Part shown: piece by piece, positions 56,012 through 64,000 of the stretch | Numbering within the stretch: the stretch's first letter is position 1 | Layout: each line of letters opens with the position of its first letter | From: Mauremys mutica | Lineage: Eukaryota > Chordata > Testudines > Geoemydidae | Length of the DNA stretch: 64,000 bases | Assembly: GCF_020497125.1 (NCBI RefSeq) | Contig: NC_059072.1 | Location: forward strand, 72,485,697 to 72,549,696 | Reading direction: 5' to 3' | The notes under the pieces: generated by a model | Told to the model about the DNA's origin: nothing | The model's input: only the letters and a program-made list of their open reading frames with translations | The model's database searches: none | Made by a program: the position numbers and the translations under genes

Positions 56012-56791
56012 TGTGATGGGGTGCCTGCCCCGCAGTGGCCCTGAGAGGGTTAAAACCAGTCTAGGGAGGCTGAGCAGCAGACAACCAAAGGAGTGGCTGC
56101 AGGGGAAACAGCCATTGGGTGGTGGCTGCAGACAATTAGGGTGGTGGCTGGACCAGCCAATCAGGGCCCAGCTGCCCCATATAAAAGGAAGCTGCAGACC
56201 AGAGCGGGTTAGTCTGCTGCAGGGAGCCCTTGGGAGAAGACTGGCTTCCTAGAGGGCTACAGAGAGACCAGCACTTGGGGAAGGGCAGGTGCTAGCACGG
56301 ACCAGGGGAGCTAGGGAGAGCTCCTGATGGGCTGCCAAGACTTACAGGCTCGAGACCCTGGGAAGAGGGTAAAGGAGCTGGAGCCAGAGGCAGGAGCAGA
56401 AGGAACTGAGGCTGTGAGGAAGTGGCCCAGGGAATAGAGATAGTGAGCAGGAAGAAAGAGGCAGCAGGAAGTTGCAGTTTGCAGGGCCCTTGGGCCGGGG
56501 CCCCTAATAGTGGGTGGACCTGCCCACCCTCCCACTAGCCACTGAAGGAGCGGCTCAGCTGTGGACTGCTAAGCTGCTGCAAAGAGTGGTTGGACTCTTG
56601 TTGGAGGAGTCCCCCGGAAAGGGGGGAAACTGGATGGTGATATGGCTGGAGGGCTGTGCTATGAAGCAGACACTGAGAGAAAGGAGCTGTACCAGGTCTG
56701 CAGGCAGAGGCGAGGATGGGAGAGCCACCTCCACCCGAGGGCTCACCTGCTGGGACTGAGGTAATTCAGAGTGGTGAGTGACACCATGACA
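56012..56791 (+). mobile_element. Solo LTR with perfect target duplication
   Basis: A 780-bp block TGTGATGGGG...CATGACA flanked by GATCA on both sides (56007-56011 and 56792-56796). A clear TATA box 'catataaaagg' is at about 56178. Purine-rich 3' half. No adjoining internal genes in the expected order, so it is a solo LTR. Confidence 0.9.
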
Positions 56792-56796
56792 GATCA

Positions 56797-57039
56797 ACAT
56801 ACCTTAACTTAAATTAATCTCAGTCATACCTGTCAGTACATTAAAGATACGTATGGTGAACACATCTGGTGTAGCTCCAGAAGGAAGTTCTGTAGCCAGT
56901 CCATACCTGGTATAGAAGACTGCCGTGCTAATAGCTGTCCTTCAACCTACAGTGTACAAGGTGTACATGACATGATGTCAGAAGTAAAATAGTGCCAGAG
57001 GAGAACAGCAACAAAGGTTGCAAACAGAAGAAACAAAGG
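56797..57039. other. No gene seen
   Basis: Short spacer between the LTR and the gag-like region. No primer-binding site was recognised. Confidence 0.35.
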
Positions 57040-57870
57040 CAAGAGAGGCTGCAGGATTTAATCAACACACTACTTTTCATGCATCTGACAACTTCAACTT
57101 TGATCAGACCTTCAGAATGGACAGACTGGAAGCAGTGTTTTGCAAAATTTCCCATTGCTATAAAACTCCACAAGGAAATTGAGACATTCAGATATGCTCT
57201 CTAATTTATGCTATGAGGAAGCAGGCATAGTGTATCTTTAAATCCTTTGACTTTATTGAGGATGGTCACAAAGATGACTATGAAAAGATTATTGCTATGT
57301 CTAATGCATACTTTATACCTCATGGAAATGTGGCTTATGAAAGAGCATGTTTTCTCCAGAGAATTCATGGCTAGGGGGAAATGTTGCATGTTTTATAAAA
57401 GTTCTGCATGTATGAGCTTAAAACTCTGATTTTTTGGGACTATAAAACATGAAAAAATCAGAGGCAAGCTGGTTATTGGGTTAACAGTCAAGAACCTTTT
57501 CACAGCAGCTACCGATGAAGACAGACCTAACCCTAGACACAGCTATACAGATAGCAAACAATCTGAACTAGTCAAACAGCAGAACACCAGGCAGGAGCAA
57601 CTTGGAAAAAAACTGAAAAACGAGAAATTAGCTTAGAAGGTGTAAACGGCATGAATGCTAAAAGTCATTTATCATAAAATCCCTGAGGCAAGAAGAAAGA
57701 ACTTCCAGGCTAAGCAGGACAAATACTAGTCAAATGCCAAAACCTTTCAGCCTAAATGCACAAGATGTGGAAAAATACATTGCACAAGAGATGGTGTATG
57801 TTCAACCAAGGGGCAAGGTGTAATAAATGCACAAAATATGGACATTTTGCAGTTGGTTTCCATACCAAGC
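57040..57870 (+). pseudogene. Decayed Ty3/Gypsy-like gag
   Basis: A frame at about 57090 reads PSEWTDWKQCFAKF, like the capsid start of vertebrate Gypsy-type gag. Further on, in another frame, AYFIPHGNVAYERACF (about 57307-57354) matches the 'F.P..N...ER..F' block, and at about 57756 a CTRCGKIHC stretch resembles a zinc knuckle. Several frameshifts and stops separate these pieces. No protease or polymerase follows. Old and non-functional. Confidence 0.6.
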
Positions 57871-57891
57871 CATTGCTTCTGGGATCTATCG

Positions 57892-58044
57892 TGTGATAAC
57901 AGAGTCTACCTGCAGAGTGAAGCTGAATGTTTGTGGAAAGAGGCAGCGAGACACTGGCCTGCAGAGGGCGCTCCAGAGACTGGAGAGCTAATTCCCTGAG
58001 ACCACCAGCAGGAGGCGCCTCAGGGGTGAGTCCACTCCCTTACA
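57892..58044 (+). mobile_element. LTR 3' fragment
   Basis: 'ccaccagcaggaggcgcc' followed by 'gtgagtccactcccttaca' matches the 3' ends of other LTRs in the window. It may be what is left of the LTR belonging to the gag-like region. Confidence 0.45.
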
Positions 58045-60634
58045 ATGGGTCTTTGCTGTCTGAAATTGGCGTTCTTTATATGATGAGGCTTTAGTATTTT
58101 AAAAGGACCAAGGAGCTATTAATTTTGAATACGTGAGAAAGGAGAATATAAGGATTCTGAAAAAATGAAAATGTATCTTTTGGCAATGTGTCTAAGCATC
58201 TGCATTGTGTGGGTTTCCCTGTCTCAAACTGGGTAGGAGGGATCGGAAGACCTCATGTTTAGACTGAAGAAGTGACTCCTTGTAAGTGGAGTTTCAGTGT
58301 TTGAAGGTAGTAGGTGGAGAGAAATTGCTGTTTATTGAGGAATAGACTTTACTTACTGGTGAATATTGTCTGTATGTTGGGGTGCCTTGGATATCTCAAG
58401 TGAAAGGGAAGCTTCTAATTTTGGTAGATCTTTGAGCTCTTAAATGGAAGGATCTCTTCTTTGTGAAGGTCAGTGATTGTCACAAATTGAAGAAGAGGAG
58501 AATTTTAGTGCCTCAAACTGAGGAGAAGCTCTTCCTTTGGATGACATGCTATCTATAGCTTTACCTGGATGAGATGATAATTTAGGCTTTCTGTGTCTGA
58601 ATTTGGGAGAGCATAGCTATTACTTCTGCAAGAACTGTGTCTGAGGAACAGGTTTAATTGACATTGTAATAAAGACTCCAGCAGTTGATGAAGCCTTTAT
58701 ACCAGGGTTCCCAAAGTATTAGCACTGGTTCAACCTCAAGAGGAACCTTTCATAGACAGGGATTCTGTGTCTGGAGCTTCTCCTTGAGGTCTACTGACTT
58801 CCTGTTCCTCTGGCCTTTTGTTTCTGCTAAAGCTTAGATAAGAATGCAGCAACTGGAAGTTTTTTCTGTATCTGATGCATTGTTAATAAATGCTAAGTGA
58901 TCTAGGTTGCAGCACTTTACTTTGGTGCCTTCTGTACTGGCAACTGCAAGCATTCAAAAATAATGAGCTAGGCTTTAAAAATCATAAGATTGACTTTAAA
59001 ATGAGATTTTAAAAAATGTTATCTTTTTATTTGAGTTTTTGAGGCTTTAGGTTTAATGTTTTCAAGCTGTTGTCTACAACCCTCAGGACTAAAAACGTAC
59101 TTTAAATAAATAAATTAAATAAAGCTGAGATTCTCATATAATCCTAAAATTCTAGAAATAGAGTTTTAAGAAAAACACCAAATATTGTGAGTTGGCAATA
59201 CTGTGACTTCCCAACTTTGTTTTCCATTTCTTATCTTCAAAATGGTTGCAATCGTGTTTGCTAAACTGGGAATTACAAGAATGTGCATTGGAAGCAGCAG
59301 AGAACAGATGACTGAAATCAGATATATAAATTAGTCCTCATCCAGATTATCATTTTAATCAGGTCATATGATTCCTGTCATATTGATCATATCATGTCGC
59401 TTGGTTTCAAAACAGCTCCTTGCAGAATCTGATAGGATGTTTATTTGGCAACCGATCTTTTTTTGGATAATCATGCATAAAATGACTTTCAAATTTTGTT
59501 CATGAAAGAAAGGAAGCATTTGAATTCTGTGAGTAACCCCAGCCACATACCTTACTGATATAGCAGTTTTTCTTCCTGGCTGAAGACTTATTTCACTGCT
59601 TGTAAGTGATAAGCGGACCTTTCAGCTTTCAAACAGAGAAGCCTAGGATTTATTTAAAAAAAGGCAAGAGAGAGAGAATGAGGAAGAGAAGGGTGAAATC
59701 ATGACAGAGTCAGAAAGAGGAAGACAGAAAACAAAGATCAAAAATATATGGAAGCTAATACTTAAATTTTAAAGCTGGAAATGTTCTACTATAATATAAC
59801 TAGGTTTTTAAAAGCAAGAGAAGATGTATAATGAGGGATCACATGATGAGAGAGGAATGTCGTACAGTTTTAGCCCATACTAGGAACTGCTGACAGATAC
59901 TGAGACAGGCTTCATGCAAATCAATATGGAAACACTTTGAACCTATCTAATAATCATTATGCACTGTTGCCTCCATTGTGAAAGATCCATTTTGAGTGCT
60001 TTCAGATAAGAAATCGGAGTACTGCAGGGCTATTTTTCTCAAGTTACTCTGCTATCGAGCACCTGCAACTCCACTGACTTCACTTGGACTTGTTGCTGCT
60101 CAATAAAACTGAACCAACTTGAATCTTTGTCTGAAATGTGAAAACTAACCAAATCATTTGCAAAAGCTAGTAACTTAAGTTCATTTTTATGCACCTCTCT
60201 GTTTCTTCTTTTTATCCAGGACCTGAAAGAAAAATGATGAAATTGATTTAATAAAGCATACATGAATGTGTCATGATATATCAAAACAATAAATACATTT
60301 TAAGCTTTGATTAAAATTTTAATAAGTCAATATAAATCTGGCAAGATGACTGTGTAGACTTAAAACATAGAGATGGTAGGAATGGAAATTCTAGAAAGAG
60401 ACTTAAATTGAGCACAGTTTTTAAGTGAGCATAGATGCAGAAATCAAATTATGCAGGTAGAATACCATTTCAGAGTGAAAAACTTTTAATGTCAGGGTCA
60501 ACACCATTAACTATATATATAAAAAGCAGGAAGTCAATTGAGGCATATAAGTAACAGGATTATATGTGAGAATTGGTTTTAATATGAAGAGGGTAGAGGC
60601 TAATAAACCAGCAAATAGACCATATGTAATAACT
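58045..60634. other. No gene seen
   Basis: AT-rich, with short GA-rich runs (about 59663-59700). No supported coding or repeat features. Confidence 0.45.
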
Positions 60635-60809
60635 GGAGATACACCAATCTCCTAGAACTGGAAGGGACCTTGAATCCAGCCCCCTGCCTTCACCAGCAGG
60701 ACCAAGTACTGATTTTGCCCCAGATCCCTAAGTGGCCCCCTCAAGGATTAAACTCACAACCCTGGGTTTAGCAGGCCAATGCTCAAACCACTGAGCTATC
60801 CCTCCCCCC
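60635..60809 (-). mobile_element. tRNA-derived SINE with CR1-like tail
   Basis: On the minus strand: 'gggatagctcagtggtttga' (A box), 'gttgtgagtttaatcc' (B box), then 'ccttccagttctaggagat', a tail shared with CR1. This is the widespread turtle/crocodilian tRNA-SINE design, in which the tail recruits the CR1 reverse transcriptase. Not a functional tRNA gene. Confidence 0.9.
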
Positions 60810-61318
60810 GTGTAAGAGAATGAGGGCATGTCCCAAAATTGTGTCAGTTAGCACATAGGCCTGGATTTTTGAGAACTTGAATAAAGGAAATTGTATTGTT
60901 TAATCCTCTCAATGTAAGGGAGAATGACATATTTCAAGTATGTTAGGTACTATTTAAATAATACTCAAAAAATACATCTAGTCCTTGAGCCATTGGGTCT
61001 GGAGAAATGTGGGAAGAATTTTCACATAGAGACCTGTAAGTAGTATGATGATGCCAAAATGTGGCTTATCTATGTTTTTAAAAATAAATAACATTACTAC
61101 TCTAGTTGGGGACATCTCTCAGACTATGATAAATACATAGATGTGGAACCCTGGAAAATATTGAAAAAGTAATATAAAGATAACTCCACCTAAAACTAAA
61201 AATGGGCTGAGTCATCAGCATCTGAAATGGGAATTGAATGTGAGCGTCTCCAAATTTCAGGGCTGACCAGAATTTTTCTGTGAGCTCCATTTTATGGAGG
61301 ATCCTGAGTCACAAAGGT
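60810..61318. other. No gene seen
   Basis: Nothing recognisable. Confidence 0.4.
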
Positions 61319-61423
61319 TGCAGATCCTGTAATTTGCACCTGCATGTAGCCCCATTTCAGTCACTGGGACTCTTTGTGGGTGCAGTATTCCACCCTTGCG
61401 CAACAAATTACAGGATCCTGGCC
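61319..61423. repeat. Palindromic MITE
   Basis: 'ttgcagatcctgtaatttg' faces 'caaattacaggatcctggcc', with symmetrical 'cactgggactctttgtgggtg' toward the centre. No target duplication assigned. Confidence 0.55.
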
Positions 61424-63254
61424 AAAGTGTGGCTCTGGATCCAGATGTGAACTTCCCAATAGCTTGGGTGGGAGTTAAAATGCAGTATTTCTGTTCAGGG
61501 CCATAAGGGATGACAATGCACTGAGTGGCAGAAGGTAGAGAGAAGTAGGTCTAATATAATTCTTCTGTGGAACAAGCAACTGTAAATATTATGGCAAAGA
61601 TACATCAGAAGCATAAATTGCCCAAAATGACTGGTCAGGTCATCTCAGACAATAGTGATGATGATCAAGATAATAGTTTCAGAAGATCCAGTGTATCAAA
61701 TGCTGCTGATGGTTCCAATAAGAGCAGATGAGATTACATTACCATGAACATAGCCACATCAAGGGAACTGTATATCTTTATCACAGTGGTTTCCATCAAC
61801 ACTCTAAACAATGACTGAAGTGGTTTTATCTGAAGATAGAGGTGTAGTAAAAGCTGTTCCAGAACATTCACTCTAACAGCTTTGAAATAAAAGGAAAAAG
61901 AGGACTGTAAAACATCTGGAAAACTGTCAAAACAAACTTTTTCATTCCGTTATATTTTCTGTTGTGGAAGATTTTTATTTTTTTTTAAATAAAACTGAAG
62001 GAATAGATGTACAATGAATCTCAAGGGAAAAAGTAGTATAAAAAGGAAATGTTGGTGATATTGAAACAGGATATAAAAATGTATGTATAGCGAGACAATC
62101 TGTGTTACCCTGAAGTAGCCTTAACTGCATGTATATCCCACCGTCAAACCTTTAAATCAAGGAAATACCATGTTGAGGAAGAACCTCCTCCATCTGGACA
62201 TCCTGGAGAATGCTGTCAATAAACAGGGGCATCCTTTTTTATTCCAAAATATACTTCAAACCCACTACACACTCGCCATGCCTTTAGCAATGCCCTTCTG
62301 ACTTCATTACTGTACCAGCTTTAATACTGTTCCTTGCGGAGGGTGCATATCAGTATATGTCATTATGATTATATCAGTCCCATCTTCTCTTCCTAGAATG
62401 AATCTGTAAGTTGGACAGGGGTAAAGGGCTCCAAACTATAATGGGAAGTCATACAGAGAAAGATGGGCAAAGACACTGAAGTTTCCATCCTGTATTTGGA
62501 GAATGTGAATGGGTATGAGGTGATACCAGTGGCAGATCTACACTGTGGTACATTCAACACACTGAACAAACATTAACTGTTTACCCTTCCTCTCCTGGTG
62601 GACACAGAAGGACCACAGAATTTTTTTCGGAGCTGCTCCCTGGCAACAGTGTGGTCAGAAGCCCATGAATCTGCTGCCATTGTGCCTCTTGTAATCTCTT
62701 TCAGCTCATCCTGGAGACTACAGTGTGTCACAGTGACCGAGACATGAGTCCATTGCCAATAAAGCTGTAAATAACCTTTTTATATACCTCTTTACCCAGA
62801 CTAGGCAAAGCCGTACTTCTTGTGGAGAGCTAACTATAGGGAAAGCCAAAACTTGGAAAAGCTATATTTGAGTTGTAGTATAAGTGGACAAATAAATTGG
62901 TCTTTCTGCAAAAGTCAAACATAATTTTTTGGAACTCTGTAATACAAAAATGTCTTGACCATTTTCCCACAAAAAACATTCAAGTTTGGTCTGAGATGAA
63001 GCACAATAATTTGCAAGCAGAAAGTAGTTATTTAGCCAAAGTTAAAAGGTGCTTACTAATAATGTTTAGAATAGAATAGGTCTTTTTAAATTTTAGAGTT
63101 ATGACTTATTGATACTTAAATCATTGAGGTTATTCTGCATCTCTGACCATATTTATGAAGAAATATGAATTAGTGTCACATTACAACTGTGGTGTGGGTC
63201 AGATATTTACAGGGAATCCAAAGACTCAAAGTAATAGCAAAAAAAAAAAAAAAG
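61424..63254. other. No gene seen
   Basis: AT-rich, ending in an A run (63239-63253). No supported features. Confidence 0.45.
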
Positions 63255-64000
63255 CACATCAGAAGCAGGAAGCATGGTAAACAACCAGTGGGTCCACTGG
63301 ACAATCAAGATGCTAAGGGAGCACTCAAGAATGATAAGGCCATTATGGAGAAACTACGTTAATTCTTTGCATTGGTCTTCATGGCTGAGGATGTCAGGGA
63401 GATTCCCAAACCTGAGCCATTTGTTTAGGTGACAAATCTGAGGAACTGTCCCAGACTGAGGTGTCATTAGAGAAGGTTTTGGAACAAATTGATAAATTAA
63501 ACAGCAATAAGTCACCAGGACCAGATGGTATTCACTCAAGAGTCCTGAAGGAATTCAAATGTGAAATTGCAGAACTACTAATGTGGTTTGTAACCTATCA
63601 TTTAAATGAGCTTCTGTACCAAATGACTGGAGGATAGCTAATGTGACACCAATTTTTAAAAAGGGCTCCAGAGGTGGTCCCAGCAATTACAGGCTGGTAA
63701 AACTGACCTCAGTTCTGAGCAAATTGGTTTAAACTTTAGTAAAGAAGACTGTTATCAGACACATAGATTAACATCATTTTTTGTGGAAGAGTCAACATGG
63801 TTTTTGTAAAAGGAAATCATGTCTCACCAATCTACTCGAATTCTTTGAGGGGGATCAACAAGCATGTGGACAATGGGGACCAGTGGATAGTGTGTATTCT
63901 AGATTTTCAGAAAGCCTTTGACAAGGTCCCTCACCAAAGGCTCTTAAGCAAATTAAGCTGTTGTGGGATAAGAGGGTAGGTCCTATCATGGATTGGTAAT
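63255..64000 (+). pseudogene. CR1 LINE, runs off the window end
   Basis: Begins with the CR1 sequence 'cacatcagaagcaggaagca' upstream of the reverse transcriptase and continues through the linker (a GPDGIH-type block at about 63518) to LDFQKAFDKVPH (63898-63933). There are several frameshifts and stops. The 3' part, with the catalytic FADD, lies beyond 64000. Confidence 0.85.

Noticed and set aside
56012..57870. One Gypsy element with its 5' LTR directly upstream of gag
   Set aside because: The LTR at 56012-56791 has matching GATCA on both sides, so it inserted as, or was reduced to, a solo LTR independent of the gag-like region.
60735..60809. tRNA gene
   Set aside because: A and B boxes belong to a SINE; the sequence cannot form a complete tRNA and continues into a CR1-like tail.

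Overview
The window is vertebrate nuclear DNA built almost entirely of transposable-element sequence, with no host gene I can name. The mix points to a turtle (or a close archosaur relative): CR1 LINE 3' ends with an ATTCTATGA-type tail, a tRNA-derived SINE with a CR1-like tail, many short hAT and Harbinger MITEs whose sequences I associate with turtle genomes, and long young-looking PIF/Harbinger elements. This assignment rests on recognising repeats, not on a database search.

The most informative parts are two complete PIF/Harbinger transposons on the same strand, copy 1 (11240-15256) and copy 2 (26286-30469). Each has 33-bp terminal inverted repeats, a TGA target duplication, and three coding units: an intact DD35E transposase on the plus strand (415 and 413 aa), a two-exon Myb/SANT-like protein on the minus strand (damaged in both copies by different mutations), and an unrecognised 100-codon terminal exon on the plus strand lying inside the Myb intron. 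That third unit keeps its splice acceptor, exact length, stop codon and AATAAA signal in both copies, and its codon differences suggest selection on the protein. I consider it the best candidate for something undescribed.

Layout. 1-5.4 kb: a hairpin-rich MITE, a MIR-like SINE, and a C-rich repeat interrupted by two hAT-type insertions. 7.6-9.4 kb: a damaged CR1 LINE. 11.2-15.3 kb: Harbinger copy 1. 16.4-20.6 kb: solo LTRs, one split by a CR1 fragment, plus MITEs. 26.2-30.5 kb: Harbinger copy 2, which carries a 116-bp tandem repeat. 30.5-41.9 kb: an L1-like fragment, an LTR and palindromic MITEs, with one weak candidate host exon at 33434-33524. 42.0-43.6 kb: a fold-back hAT element with transposase remnants on both strands. 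44.4-55.2 kb: a hAT MITE with perfect target duplications, a hairpin SINE-like retro-insertion, LTRs, a nested MITE, an old CR1 and a hAT element. 56.0-58.0 kb: a solo LTR followed by a decayed Ty3/Gypsy-like gag. 60.6 kb: a tRNA-SINE. 63.3 kb to the end: another CR1 that runs out of the window.

How the parts relate: in the Harbinger copies the transposase and Myb genes converge, with facing polyadenylation signals 31 bp apart, and both ends carry dense arrays of the palindrome AGCGCT, which are plausible binding sites. In the studied Harbinger systems the Myb-like partner is needed for nuclear import and DNA binding, so these copies may depend on Myb protein supplied elsewhere. The rest of the window shows layers of insertion dated relative to each other by target-site duplications.
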